Positions 15,108 to 24,760 of a stretch of DNA of 64,000 nucleotides are shown one piece after another (position 1 is the stretch's first letter; every line of letters starts with the position of its first letter). The DNA comes from Lysinibacillus sp. G4S2 (GTDB lineage: Bacteria; Bacillota; Bacilli; Bacillales_A; Planococcaceae). The notes under the pieces were generated by a model. That model did no database searches and was not told the DNA's origin. It saw nothing but the letters and a program-made list of their open reading frames with translations. The DNA is taken from NCBI RefSeq assembly GCF_030348505.1, contig NZ_JAUCFJ010000002.1, forward strand, positions 5,026,001-5,090,000, given 5' to 3'. The position numbers and the translations under genes were made by a program.

Positions 15108-17468
15108 TTATTTAATTAAATATTTACCAAAGCCGCCTTCTGTATCTCCTAAATATTCGATATTGCTGCCTGTAGGAATAACTTTTTGCGCATCTTTAGC
15201 TGAGTTGTAAATAACTTTAGTATTTGCTGGGAATGGTACAAACGACCAGTTGTTATCCGCAGCAGGATTAATTGTTTTATTTTCCATAATGTAATCTATA
15301 ACAGCTTGGCGATTTTCGTACGCATAGTTTGTTACGTTAGAGCCGTCTGCATTTTTGAATGTGGCACCATAAGATCCACCAACACGGTAGTTGTTTGTAA
15401 TAATGATGAATTCTTGTTTTAGATCAATTGGTTTACCGTTATATTGTACGTTTTTAATACGGTTCGCTTTTTCGTCTACTAACTTACCACTACGATCATA
15501 TTTAGGTGATGAAGTTACATCAATTTGATATGTTAAACCATCTAATACATCAAAATTGTAAGAACGTCCTTCTGGGTCAATAATATTTTGTTCTTCCGTT
15601 TTATTTGGATCGATTGTCGTAAATATACCAGCAGCCATTTCTAACCATTCAATTGCTTCTGCTCCTGTTACTTTAATCGTTGCAACAGTATTGTCAAAGT
15701 GATAGATGTCTGCCATATTTTTAATCGCAAGCGGGCCTACAGGAATATTTGTGTAATCTGCAGGGTTGTTACGTGAGCCTGCTTTGAAAGGTGCACCAGC
15801 TGAAAGAAGTGGTGTGTTTTCATCTGCAGTACCTTTTAATTCTTTTTCAATAAACCATTTTTGAGCTTGAGTCACAATTTGAATTGAAGAATCGTCTTGA
15901 ACCATTGAGAAATAGCTATGGATTGGTGCTGTTGTCTCACCCACAGGTTGACGAATATACTTTAACGTACCTTCATGTGCTTCTTTAATTGCATCTAAAA
16001 CTGTTTTAGATGGTTTTAAGCCTTCCTGTTTAATAGAACGGATAGAACCTTGTCCATCCACTACAGCCCATTTAGAGCCTTGTTGTTCTAGCTTTAAGTC
16101 AATAACGCCAAGATAGCTACCATAGCTTCCTGCCATTACAGTAGGTACACCGTTAATCGTACCTTTTTCTTGGTCAACATTTTTAAGATTTTTATAGTCA
16201 CCTGGGAACGTTAAATGAGAGTGACCTGTAATTAAAGCGTCGACACCTTCAATCTCAGAAATTTGGTATCCAATGTTTTCAGCACCTTTTACATAAGTGT
16301 CCTCACCAATACCTGAGTGTGAAAGAACCACAATTACGTCTGCTCCAGCTTTTTGCATTTCTGGTACAACTTCTTTTACCGCTTCAACTGGTTCTTGCAT
16401 CTCTACTTTACCTGCTAAATGGATAGCATCCCATTCAACAATTTTCGTAGGTACAATACCTGTAACGCCGACTTTAAGTGTGTGTTTTTTACCTGTATTA
16501 TCTACAACCTCTTTATCAAGAATGACATAAGGTTCATACATATGTTTTTTTGTTTTAGCATCGTAAGTGTTAGCATTTACGACTGGATATTTTGCATCAT
16601 TTAATACTTCATCTAAAAACTCTAAGCCATAGTTGAACTCGTGGTTTCCTAAAGTTCCACCATCATATTTCAGTGCATTAAGTGCAGCAATAGCTGGATG
16701 AACTTCACCTGGCTTTAAAACGTTCTCTAACGCTTTATAAGAGCCTAGTGGCGTTCCTTGAATTAGATCGCCATTATCAAATAATAATGTATTCGGGTTC
16801 TTAGCACGAGCTTGTTCAATTAATGTAGCGGTGTTTGCTAAACCTACAGTAGCTGATTCAGCATCTAAGAAATAATTATAATTTGCAAGATTTGTATGAA
16901 TATCTGTTGTACCTAAAATTTGAAGATCCACTGAAGTTGCAGATGTAGGTAATTTGTATTCAGCTACAAAGCGTTCAACAATGCTTTGCATTTGCTCAGT
17001 TGTTACATACTCGCGAGGACGAATTGTGTCATCCTCAAAACCTTGTAATATGTTTGCCGCAACAGCATTTGCTAAATCTTGCTTATGTGTACTAGCAATT
17101 TGATCTGCATCCTTAAACTTATCTAATACAGAAAGCGGAGCGTTTTCATTCACTAATCCACGAGCAGAAATAACAAATGCTTGTTGACGCGTCATTTTAT
17201 CGTTTGGACCAAACAATGTCGGAGTTTTACCTTTAATAAGTTTCAACTCTACTGCTTTTTCTACATACGGGGCTAAATCCTTAGGGACGTCAGTGAAGGT
17301 AAGTGTGGAACCATCCCCCAGCTCGACATTTAAGCTTTCTACTAATTCTTTCACGTAATCTCCACGAGTCACGTCGTTTGATGCAGCATTTGCGGAAAAT
17401 CCAAATGGCAACACCGTGAACAGAACAAGTAACATCGCTAAAAATTTAGTCATTAATTTCTTATTCAT
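15108..17468 (-). CDS. SLH-anchored 2',3'-cyclic-nucleotide 2'-phosphodiesterase / 3'-nucleotidase
   Basis: 786 aa, exported. A signal peptide ends near ANAAS (residue about 29). SLH-type repeats follow (residues about 30-175: VTRGDYVKELVESLNVE, KMTRQQAFVISARGLV, IRPREYVTTEQMQSIVERFV), which would bind the pyruvylated secondary wall polymer. Next comes a calcineurin-like metallophosphoesterase domain with GTTDIHTNL, DNGDLIQGTPLG, GTLGNHEFNYG, VLSHSGIGED and TGHSHLTFPG. The C-terminal 5'-nucleotidase domain (NNYRVGGSYGATF) binds the base. This is CpdB/YfkN-type chemistry: scavenging phosphate and nucleosides at the wall. It has its own promoter region (17469-17774 holds nothing else apart from the azoR terminator). 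Confidence 0.88.
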   Translation of the reverse strand: MNKKLMTKFLAMLLVLFTVLPFGFSANAASNDVTRGDYVKELVESLNVELGDGSTLTFTDVPKDLAPYVEKAVELKLIKGKTPTLFGPNDKMTRQQAFVISARGLVNENAPLSVLDKFKDADQIASTHKQDLANAVAANILQGFEDDTIRPREYVTTEQMQSIVERFVAEYKLPTSATSVDLQILGTTDIHTNLANYNYFLDAESATVGLANTATLIEQARAKNPNTLLFDNGDLIQGTPLGSYKALENVLKPGEVHPAIAALNALKYDGGTLGNHEFNYGLEFLDEVLNDAKYPVVNANTYDAKTKKHMYEPYVILDKEVVDNTGKKHTLKVGVTGIVPTKIVEWDAIHLAGKVEMQEPVEAVKEVVPEMQKAGADVIVVLSHSGIGEDTYVKGAENIGYQISEIEGVDALITGHSHLTFPGDYKNLKNVDQEKGTINGVPTVMAGSYGSYLGVIDLKLEQQGSKWAVVDGQGSIRSIKQEGLKPSKTVLDAIKEAHEGTLKYIRQPVGETTAPIHSYFSMVQDDSSIQIVTQAQKWFIEKELKGTADENTPLLSAGAPFKAGSRNNPADYTNIPVGPLAIKNMADIYHFDNTVATIKVTGAEAIEWLEMAAGIFTTIDPNKTEEQNIIDPEGRSYNFDVLDGLTYQIDVTSSPKYDRSGKLVDEKANRIKNVQYNGKPIDLKQEFIIITNNYRVGGSYGATFKNADGSNVTNYAYENRQAVIDYIMENKTINPAADNNWSFVPFPANTKVIYNSAKDAQKVIPTGSNIEYLGDTEGGFGKYLIK

Positions 17469-17728
17469 GTAACAGCCTCCTTATAAATCTAATATTTTCC
17501 TACGATTTCTATTATAGTATACTAATTTATATTTTAACTGAATAAATAGACCTAATTGTATGTACTTTTAAACGAATAGCCAAACACTTTACAGGAAAAT
17601 GATAGATTAATATTATGTCATAATCATTCATCATAATCTGATGTTATTAAATGTAAATCAATAAAAAGTCCCCAGCACCAATATGTCAGACCTCCTTATC
17701 ACTACCGTACCTCTATGAAAAAAGTAAA

Positions 17729-17758
17729 AAAAGTCCTCTCAAATTAGAGAGAACTTTT
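17729..17758 (-). terminator. azoR terminator
   Basis: Minus-strand AAAAGTTCTCTC pairs with GAGAGGACTTTT and continues into TTTT, 16 bases after the azoR stop. Confidence 0.75.
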
Positions 17759-17774
17759 ATCAATAAATAATTTA

Positions 17775-18401
17775 TTATGCATTTACAGTTTGTAAAGATT
17801 GAGCTACTTTTTTAACTAACTCTAGGCCATTTGCAATAATCTCTTGAGCTTTATCTGGTGAAGCATTATGACCTTCAATGATAACTTCATCGATAATTTC
17901 CATACCGAATATGCCACCAACAACGTTTTTAATGTAATTAACTGACATTTCCATCGGCTGAGCTTCTGGTAATGAATAGTAACCACCACGAGCATTTAAA
18001 ATGATAGCCTTTTTGTCAGTCATTAAGCTAACTAATTGACCGTTTTCACCATATTTAAATGTATAACCAGCTTGGAATACATAGTCAATGAAAGTTTGTA
18101 ATGTCGCTGGGATTGTTAAATTCCAAAGTGGGAAAGCAAATACGACTACGTCAGCTGCCGTTAAAGCATCCATAGCTTTTTGTTTAGCCGCTAATAGACG
18201 TGATTCGATGTCAGTTAACTCTTCACCGTTTTGTACTTTACCAAAAGCATTGAAAAGATCTTGACCGAAATAAGGCATGTCTTCTGCGAATACGTCAAAA
18301 GTCGTTACATTTACACCCTGTACATTTTCCATAAATGTGTCATACATTTTTGTTGAAATACCATCCGGACGGTTGTTAGCTTTTACTACTAATACATTCA
18401 T
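17775..18401 (-). CDS. azoR: FMN-dependent NADH:quinone reductase / azoreductase
   Basis: 208 aa, flavodoxin-like AzoR family: N-terminal MNVLVVKANNRPDGISTKMY, FMN-phosphate loop, VVFAFPLWNLTIPATLQTFI and ARGGYYSLP. It performs two-electron reduction of quinones (and azo dyes), protecting thiols. It matches B. subtilis AzoR2 best, which is induced by quinones under MhqR. An MhqR-type palindrome lies 34-51 bases upstream of the start (18435-18452), supporting the same control here. Confidence 0.92.
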   Translation of the reverse strand: MNVLVVKANNRPDGISTKMYDTFMENVQGVNVTTFDVFAEDMPYFGQDLFNAFGKVQNGEELTDIESRLLAAKQKAMDALTAADVVVFAFPLWNLTIPATLQTFIDYVFQAGYTFKYGENGQLVSLMTDKKAIILNARGGYYSLPEAQPMEMSVNYIKNVVGGIFGMEIIDEVIIEGHNASPDKAQEIIANGLELVKKVAQSLQTVNA

Positions 18402-18434
18402 TATATAAATTCTCCCTTAAAACTCACAATTTAA

Positions 18435-18452
18435 TATCTCGAATTCAAGATA
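18435..18452 (-). promoter_or_regulatory. MhqR-type operator upstream of azoR
   Basis: TATCTCGAATTCAAGATA is a palindrome with one mismatched pair, and one base off the ideal TATCTCGAATTCGAGATA. From memory of the B. subtilis literature, that is the MhqR site found at azoR2 and mhqNOP. A sister site lies at 60118-60135 before mhqD. Confidence 0.72.
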
Positions 18453-18639
18453 TATAAGTATATTAAAAAATTTCCTATAAAAAGTCAATGCTAGTAGACT
18501 CAGACTTTTGGCTGAAATGTTGATATTTCAATTCATAATGTGGAGTAGATTTCCGTTTGATCGGGTCCTCCACTATTCTGATCGGCTTCCTTTCAAAACT
18601 GATCAGATCCTATTATTTCTTGACCTTGTTCCAACAGAA

Positions 18640-19347
18640 TTAAAATTTACAGCTATCATCCGTACAAACTCCACCATCTTCAGAGCCTGCCATCTTTAGC
18701 CCAGGTTGTAAGCCTTCTTCCTCCGCTACTTTACGCAAAGTTTCTTCAAATACTTCTTGAGGTTGTGCCCCAGAAATACCGTACTTGCGATTTAACACAA
18801 AGAACGGTACGCCTCGTACGCCAAGTTGTAGCCCTTCTTGTATATCAGTCTCTACCTCAATTTTAAATTCATCGTTTGAAAGAACCTTTGCAACTTCTTC
18901 ACGATTCAGACCTACTTGCTCAGCAATATCGATTAAAACGTCATCCTGCCCAATACGCTTTGCTTCGATAAAATAATTGCGTAACAGTGCTTCAACAAGT
19001 TCAGTAACATCCCCTTGCTGTTCTGCCCATTTTACAAGGCGATGCGCTTTTAATGTATTTTCCTCCATTAGCTTATCGAAATTATAATCTAACCCAACTT
19101 CTTTTGCGCGAGCAGCAACACCTTGCGTCATTTCCTTCGCTTTTTCTAGCGACATTCCATACTTTTTCGCCAATGCTTCATACGTAGACACATTTGTATC
19201 CACTGGTGTTGTTGGGTCAAGTTGATAGCTTTTATAAACGAGCTCTATCTGCCCTGCAAAGCCAGTATCCTGAATCGCCTGTTCCAATTGTTTTTTACCA
19301 ATATAACAAAATGGACATACATAATCTGACCAGATTTCAATTTTCAT
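18640..19347 (-). CDS. DsbA-family (FrnE-like) thiol oxidoreductase
   Basis: 235 aa. A thioredoxin fold with active site CPFC in SDYVCPFCYIGKKQLE, an inserted helical domain, and the cis-Pro region VRGVPFFVLNRKYGISGAQ. The C-terminus ends GGVCTDDSCKF, a CxxxxC pair like the extra redox pair reported for FrnE proteins. There is no signal peptide, so it is cytoplasmic. It is probably a disulfide isomerase/oxidoreductase in stress defence, which fits its position beside azoR. Confidence 0.85.
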   Translation of the reverse strand: MKIEIWSDYVCPFCYIGKKQLEQAIQDTGFAGQIELVYKSYQLDPTTPVDTNVSTYEALAKKYGMSLEKAKEMTQGVAARAKEVGLDYNFDKLMEENTLKAHRLVKWAEQQGDVTELVEALLRNYFIEAKRIGQDDVLIDIAEQVGLNREEVAKVLSNDEFKIEVETDIQEGLQLGVRGVPFFVLNRKYGISGAQPQEVFEETLRKVAEEEGLQPGLKMAGSEDGGVCTDDSCKF

Positions 19348-19473
19348 AGCTTGTCACGCTCCTTTGGCTACATTGTAGCGATAGTAATTATACTAAGGCA
19401 ATTTTTATGCTTCATTGTTTAAATTCCCACATCAATCTACATACTGAACGTAAAAACAATGTGAGGGTTATGT

Positions 19474-20853
19474 ATGACACAATCTCTTTGGCTCGGAACA
19501 ATTGATCCCGTCTCACTATCATCTCTTCCTGCATCAACAACTTGTGATGTATGTATAATCGGTGGAGGCTTGACAGGACTATATACAGCCTATGTCTTGG
19601 CAAAATCAGGTGTAGATGTGGTCTTGCTTGAGGCAAATTCCCATATCGGTCATGGTACGACCGGTCATTCAACAGGAAAATTAACTGCACAGCATAGCTT
19701 AGTTTATGCTGATCTTATTGAAAAACTTACTGTAGATGAGGCACGGCTTTATTATCAGCTCAACCAAATAGCTGTAGAAAAAGCATTACAGTTACTTCCT
19801 AAAGAAAGCATTCAACAAGTAGATTCATTGCTTTATTGCCAAACAAAAGAAGGCTATGCCCAATTATTAAAAGAATGGAATGCCTATAAAGTATTAAATA
19901 TTAAGGCGAATTTAACCTCTGATACAGAGCTTCCCTTTCCGATTACAAAAGCACTTAGCATGTCCCAGCAGGCACAAATACATCCTGTAGAAGTTTGTAA
20001 TTTCCTTGTAAAAGAAGCATTATCAATGGGCGCAAAAATCTATACCAATACCCGTGTTCAGCAATTAAACATACCACAAAATAGCTTACATACCGCAAAT
20101 GACATGTCGGTTCAATACAACAAGCTTATTTTGGGCACACACTATCCAATCGAAGCCTTTAGAGGACTACAGCTTTTTAAACTTTCTAACAGCCGCTCCT
20201 ATATGATTGCTGGCAAAATTACTGATACACTGCAAGGACAATATTTATGCGTAGATAATCCTACTCGCTCTATTCGGACGGCTACCATTAACGACGAGCA
20301 TTATTTAGTTTTAGGTGGGTCTAATCATATTGCAGGTGAAGTAACCGATACGGAGCCCTTTTATGAGGCTATTCAAAATGAAATGAAGGAGCATTTCGAT
20401 CAGGAGCCGATCTATCGATGGTCAGCACAGGACATTGAAACACCTGACATGGTACCTTATGTTGGCAGAATTACAAAGTCCTTGCCTAATGTTTTCATCG
20501 CAACTGGCTATCGAAAATGGGGAATTTCTAATTCTTTTGTAGCTGGAGATTTACTATCCTCTCTAATAACTGGGGCAAGTAATGAGGATGGTGCCATTGC
20601 TCTTTATTCACCATCGCGTACAAAATTCGGGGCTCAGTTCATGCAAATGCTAAAAGTAGGTGGCTTCGTAGCTAAGGAGTTTGTAACAGGCTATGTTAGA
20701 CATGCCAGTACCCCAACTTGCACGCATTTAGGCTGTAAAACAAAATGGAATGAAGCCGATGAAACTTGGGATTGCCCTTGTCACGGCTCTCGCTTTAATG
20801 CTAAAGGTGAAGTACTTGAAGGCCCTGCCGTACATCCATTAAAACTAGATTGA
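19474..20853 (+). CDS. FAD-dependent oxidoreductase with C-terminal Rieske [2Fe-2S] domain
   Basis: 459 aa. An N-terminal DAO-type FAD domain (CDVCIIGGGLTGLYTAYVLA dinucleotide motif; HGTTGHSTGKLTAQH) is joined to a Rieske domain at about 410-459 with both cluster motifs, CTHLGC and CPCHGS. This fusion (YhfW-like in B. subtilis) is soluble. Its substrate is unknown, though oxidation of an amine or sugar substrate with electron transfer through the cluster is likely. GAGGG lies before the ATG. It converges on ppaC across a shared terminator. Confidence 0.88.
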   Translation: MTQSLWLGTIDPVSLSSLPASTTCDVCIIGGGLTGLYTAYVLAKSGVDVVLLEANSHIGHGTTGHSTGKLTAQHSLVYADLIEKLTVDEARLYYQLNQIAVEKALQLLPKESIQQVDSLLYCQTKEGYAQLLKEWNAYKVLNIKANLTSDTELPFPITKALSMSQQAQIHPVEVCNFLVKEALSMGAKIYTNTRVQQLNIPQNSLHTANDMSVQYNKLILGTHYPIEAFRGLQLFKLSNSRSYMIAGKITDTLQGQYLCVDNPTRSIRTATINDEHYLVLGGSNHIAGEVTDTEPFYEAIQNEMKEHFDQEPIYRWSAQDIETPDMVPYVGRITKSLPNVFIATGYRKWGISNSFVAGDLLSSLITGASNEDGAIALYSPSRTKFGAQFMQMLKVGGFVAKEFVTGYVRHASTPTCTHLGCKTKWNEADETWDCPCHGSRFNAKGEVLEGPAVHPLKLD

Positions 20854-20888
20854 AAAAAGAGGTTGCCTTTTTCAGGACAACCTCTTTT
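20853..20888. terminator. convergent terminator between the Rieske gene and ppaC
   Basis: AAAAGAGGTTG pairs with CAACCTCTTTT, flanked by A and T tracts on the two sides. Confidence 0.75.
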
Positions 20889-20891
20889 CCA

Positions 20892-21818
20892 TTATTTCAA
20901 TGCTTCAGTTAAAACTGGAACGATTTGTTTTTTACGAGATACAACACCTGGTAAGATTACTCGATTATTTACAAGTTCTGCACCAAATCCTTTTGCTGCA
21001 GCCTCTGCTACTTGTCCAATTGCAACAGCTGTTGAGTCATTGTTTAAAATATCTGTTACAACGAAGAAGAATAAGTCTAAGCCATTTTCAGCTACATTTT
21101 TGTTTAACAAAATTTCTAATTCCTCTTGGCGACCAAGCACATCGTTAATATCGACAGCGTTTACCTGAGCTACTACAGATTTATATTCACCGAATTGGAA
21201 TTCTTTTGCATCCAAAGATAAAAGATCTACTAATGATTTATCTGAAAGGTCAGCACCTGCTTTAAGCATTGCTAATCCGTATTCAGCAACATCAACACCT
21301 GCAATTTTAGCTAGTTCCTCACCAGCTTTTACATCTTGCTCTGTGCAAGTTGGAGATTTGAATAACAATGTATCAGAAACGATGGCAGAAAGCATTAATC
21401 CAGCGATGTTTGCTGGGATTTCTACGCCATTTTCCTTGAAAATTTTGTTTAAAATCGTTGCAGTACAGCCTACAGGTTCTGCACGGTAGTATAGTGGATC
21501 AGCTGTTTGGAAGTTAGCAATACGGTGATGATCAATTACTTCTGTAATTTGTACTTCTTCAATGCCATCAGCTGATTGCTGGAATTCATTGTGATCCACA
21601 AGAATTACTTTTTCTGCTTCTCCAACTACTGAAGTAATTAATCGAGGTGCCTCAAAGCCAAATTTGTCTAATGCAAATTTTGTTTCATTATTTACTTCCC
21701 CAAGACGCACAGCTTCAGCATCTACTCCGATTTGTTGCTTTAAATATGCATATACAAGTGCAGACGTTATTGTGTCTGTATCTGGATTTTTATGGCCAAA
21801 AACTAAAACTTTACTCAT
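20892..21818 (-). CDS. ppaC: manganese-dependent inorganic pyrophosphatase (family II)
   Basis: 308 aa, the normal length. DHH-superfamily motifs are complete: GHKNPDTDT (metal-binding His/Asp), [18 protein letters not shown] (DHH) and [13 protein letters not shown]. The C-terminal DHHA2 domain ends [19 protein letters not shown] with the substrate-binding SRKKQ. It hydrolyses cytoplasmic PPi to phosphate. It stands alone. Confidence 0.95.
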   Translation of the reverse strand: MSKVLVFGHKNPDTDTITSALVYAYLKQQIGVDAEAVRLGEVNNETKFALDKFGFEAPRLITSVVGEAEKVILVDHNEFQQSADGIEEVQITEVIDHHRIANFQTADPLYYRAEPVGCTATILNKIFKENGVEIPANIAGLMLSAIVSDTLLFKSPTCTEQDVKAGEELAKIAGVDVAEYGLAMLKAGADLSDKSLVDLLSLDAKEFQFGEYKSVVAQVNAVDINDVLGRQEELEILLNKNVAENGLDLFFFVVTDILNNDSTAVAIGQVAEAAAKGFGAELVNNRVILPGVVSRKKQIVPVLTEALK

Positions 21819-21939
21819 TAAATTAATTCCTCCTAAATGGCAATAACATTTGTATTTTATTTTATCATACCTTATGGACTAACATGATATAAAGTGAAAC
21901 TTTGTCTGAATAGGTTCATAACGTGTGGTTGATTTCTTT

Positions 21940-22054
21940 GATAGAAAGAGCTTGTTTTTCGATAAAAGCCCAAATAGTTTCGATAAAATGAGATTTTGTT
22001 TCGATAAAAGCTCAAATAGTTTCGATAAAGAGCGATTTTGTTTCGATAAATCAA
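21940..22054 (+). repeat. 21-bp-period array 2
   Basis: GATA words at 21940, 21961, 21982, 22003, 22024 and 22045, exactly 21 bp apart; the last five sit in TTTCGATAAA. Spacers alternate between an AAATAG type and a GATTTTG type, giving a 42-bp super-period. The array lies in the divergent region between ppaC and the acetyltransferase gene and abuts repeat A4. Confidence 0.85.
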
Positions 22055-22058
22055 AGTA

Positions 22059-22235
22059 TGATTTCCTTTTCGACTGGAGGCGTCCGATGAGCCGCTTTGG
22101 CCTACACGATGTAGGTCACGAAGGCGTTATCACAGGACGTGATGTTTTTAGCCTTCGTTCCTCTGCTTGCCCGCTCCATGGTCTCATCTGTGACACTGAT
22201 CCCCAAGGAATCGCTCAATCTGCACTCCGAGCAAC
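22059..22235 (+). repeat. type A dispersed repeat, variant copy A4
   Basis: Keeps TGATTTCC, CGTCCGATGAGCCGCTT, GGTCTCATCTGTGACACTGA and CCCCAAGGAATCGCTCA but carries a central replacement with its own CCTACA/TGTAGG and AAGGCGTTATC elements. The terminal arms are degraded. The stretch 22236-22513 is AT-rich and holds nothing else I recognise. Confidence 0.7.
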
Positions 22236-22513
22236 TTATATACATGACATACGTTTTAACAAATTGTTATCCTCAACCTTTAACAACTAGGTAAAAATTA
22301 CCTTAAATTACTATTCGTTGATTATTATTTAATTTATTATAATTATATATTTTTACCATCCTGTTTTTAACAATTAATAATAACAATGTGTAGTTAATTA
22401 AAAAATTTTACTAAAAATAGATATATAGTTGCGTTTTTATATTTAAGAAACCGTAATTTTATGCTATCATCAGGTAGTCTATATTTTAGGATATACAAGA
22501 AATGGGGATTACG

Positions 22514-23314
22514 ATGACAAAGAAGATGGAAAAAAAGTATATTCCTTTAGCAAATTATTTTGAAGTAGCTTTACAACAAGAAATTACTTTATCTTTTAGT
22601 GAACTAGAAAATATTATGGGACAAGCCTTACCAAATGCCGCTTACTTGAATAGAAGCTGGTGGAAGAAAACAAAACCCCCTCTCTCTCACTATTTGTCAT
22701 GGACAAATGCAGGCTACTATGTCATTGATGTGAAGCTCGGCACAAGTGTAACTTTCTCTCGTACACAAATGAAGACTACAAGCAACATTTCTAATAATGA
22801 CGATAACCAATCTGCCTACATAATTCGTGCAATTGAAGCATCCGACGCTAGATCATTTATTCATTTACAAGAAGAAATTTTCCAACAAACTGATTTCATG
22901 TATAACATACAAAACGAATTAGATCTTACAGTTCAACAGCTTCGTAAAGATTTAGTCTATTGGAAACAACTGAAAAACCGTACGATTTTACTTTGTATAT
23001 TAAATGGGATTTTTGCTGGCTACGCCGTCGTCCATGGATATAAACACTCTAAAGCTAAACATGTTGCATCAATCCGCATAGCTGTTATGGAAAAGTATCA
23101 ACGACAAGGTATTGGTTCAGCTCTTATGAAGGCAGTTGAAAGTTGGTCTAAACAGCGAGATATTTCACGCTTAGAGTTAACTGTTATGGAACATAATGAC
23201 AGCGCTTTAAATTTGTTTAAAAAACTAGGGTTTCAACAAGAAGGTATTCGACAAAATGCTATTAAACTAAATGATGCCTTTATTAACGAATATAGCTTAA
23301 GTAAAATTTTATAA
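22514..23314 (+). CDS. GNAT N-acetyltransferase with N-terminal DUF7662-like domain
   Basis: 266 aa from the ATG at 22514 (GGGG six bases before; a start four codons earlier overlaps it). Residues about 8-80 (YIPLANYFEVALQQEITLSF, LSHYLSWTNAGYYV) resemble the small domain found in many Bacillales hypothetical proteins. Residues about 100-266 are a GNAT fold with the acetyl-CoA loop EKYQRQGIGSALMKAV and the C-terminal ALNLFKKLGFQQEG. Substrate unknown. Confidence 0.8.
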   Translation: MTKKMEKKYIPLANYFEVALQQEITLSFSELENIMGQALPNAAYLNRSWWKKTKPPLSHYLSWTNAGYYVIDVKLGTSVTFSRTQMKTTSNISNNDDNQSAYIIRAIEASDARSFIHLQEEIFQQTDFMYNIQNELDLTVQQLRKDLVYWKQLKNRTILLCILNGIFAGYAVVHGYKHSKAKHVASIRIAVMEKYQRQGIGSALMKAVESWSKQRDISRLELTVMEHNDSALNLFKKLGFQQEGIRQNAIKLNDAFINEYSLSKIL

Positions 23315-23328
23315 GCTTCTTTTTCAAG

Positions 23329-23359
23329 GATGTCTAAATATTATTTGGACATCTTTTTT
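23329..23359 (+). terminator. acetyltransferase-gene terminator
   Basis: GATGTCTAAAT pairs with ATTTGGACATC, followed by TTTTTT. Confidence 0.8.
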
Positions 23360-23421
23360 ATGTGTAGCCTTGTAAAATAAAAAACGCATAGATCAGTACA
23401 TATCTACGCGTTGTAATATAT

Positions 23422-24288
23422 TTAGAAAACTTGCTTTTCTCTTGCTGCATCTAAGAATAATAAATTATTTTCTAATAGCTCATACGATTGCTGATATTTC
23501 TCATATTGCGTCTTATCCTGACTGACCATTTCCTCAATTAGCGCATGTAAAAACGAAAACAAAACCGGAATAACGTCCAATGAAGATTGCTTCTTCATAC
23601 CAAGTGTAAATAACGCACTTGCATATTCCCGAACAGACGATAACGCTGAACTAGTAATGGCAATAATTTTTGCCTTTTTCTTTTTTGCAATTTCTACAAT
23701 CGTTTGAATATCGTTTGAATGCTTGTCCCATGAAAAAACGATTAACGTCGTATGCTCACCCATACTGTTAATTTGCTGTACAATATCATCTGATTCTGAG
23801 CGAAGCTGTTTCACATTTGGACGTAAAGTTTTCAGTGTGGACGATAACCAATTTGCAATGGACGCAGCTTGACGAGTACCTAAAATGTATACATTATCTG
23901 CCTCATGCATCCATTTTGAGCTTTTTCGAAGCATGTTATCGCTAATCAAATGAATCGTATCTTGAATGTTTTGAATATCACGTTGCATTATCTTACTAAA
24001 ATTCGAAGCATTCCCCTTACTTGTAGAATATGTAGGTTGAAAACTCACCTCATCATTTTGCGTCATTAAGTAGCTTCTAATTTCATCTTGAAGCTCTACA
24101 TAGCCCGATAAATCCATCGCATAACAAAAACGTATAACTGTCGATTCACTAACATTAGCTTGTCTACCAACTTCCGCTGCGCCGTTCCCAATTACAACTG
24201 AAGGATTATTCATAACAAATTGTGCAACTTTACGCTGCCCCTTCGACAGTCTAACAAACCTTCTTTTTATTTCTTCATTAATACTCAT
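23422..24288 (-). CDS. MurR/RpiR-family transcriptional regulator
   Basis: 288 aa from the ATG at 24288; a TTG seven codons earlier has no good site. An N-terminal RpiR helix-turn-helix (about 8-80; ANVSESTVIRFCYAMDLSGY) precedes a SIS domain (about 120-250; NVYILGTRQAASIANWLSSTL), which binds phosphorylated sugars in relatives. Neighbours give no sugar-catabolic target. The 24289-24719 gap holds only a small repeat fragment. Confidence 0.85.
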   Translation of the reverse strand: MSINEEIKRRFVRLSKGQRKVAQFVMNNPSVVIGNGAAEVGRQANVSESTVIRFCYAMDLSGYVELQDEIRSYLMTQNDEVSFQPTYSTSKGNASNFSKIMQRDIQNIQDTIHLISDNMLRKSSKWMHEADNVYILGTRQAASIANWLSSTLKTLRPNVKQLRSESDDIVQQINSMGEHTTLIVFSWDKHSNDIQTIVEIAKKKKAKIIAITSSALSSVREYASALFTLGMKKQSSLDVIPVLFSFLHALIEEMVSQDKTQYEKYQQSYELLENNLLFLDAAREKQVF

Positions 24289-24540
24289 TTCTAACAACCT
24301 TTCTTTCAATAAAATTTCAAGAATGGAGATTGTTCCTTACTGACTGTAAATTCGATTAAAAATACAGTATCACGATTGCAATCTGAATACAATGACTTTT
24401 CAGAAAAATCTTTAACGCTTTAACTTGCTAATATGATGGTTCGTGGGAAATATCATTACAGCAATATTATTCATAGTATCTTTATCAACTTAATCTAAAC
24501 AGTTTAATTTTGTATTGATTTGGATCATCACCATAACGTA

Positions 24541-24593
24541 GGGTTAATTACCGTTCCGACTGGGTGCTTTCCTCAGAGCGCCCGATGAGCCAT
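24541..24593 (+). repeat. internally deleted type A repeat (A5)
   Basis: GGGTTAATTACCGTTCCGAC, TGGGTGCTTTCC and GCGCCCGATGAGCCATTGAT. Only the left arm and part of the centre remain. Confidence 0.5.
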
Positions 24594-24719
24594 TGATTTA
24601 TAATTCTAACAGATTAATCAAAATATTTGTATAAAAATTAATAACAACTCATTTTTATGTATTTAAAAAGCAAAATAATTGCGCTTTAATTATTGTATCG
24701 GCACCAAAAACATATAAAA

Positions 24720-24749
24720 ATGTCTTGGACTATTGTTAATCCAAGACAT
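24720..24749 (-). terminator. niaP terminator
   Basis: ATGTCTTGGA pairs with TCCAAGACAT; the minus strand continues TTTTTATATG. Confidence 0.8.
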
Positions 24750-24760
24750 GATTCATTCTG

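Noticed and set aside
21872..22290. Short frames on both strands with FDK or YRN heptad repeats
   Set aside because: Produced by the 21-bp (seven-codon) periodic array and the adjacent palindromic repeat; no ribosome site. Kept only as a repeat feature.
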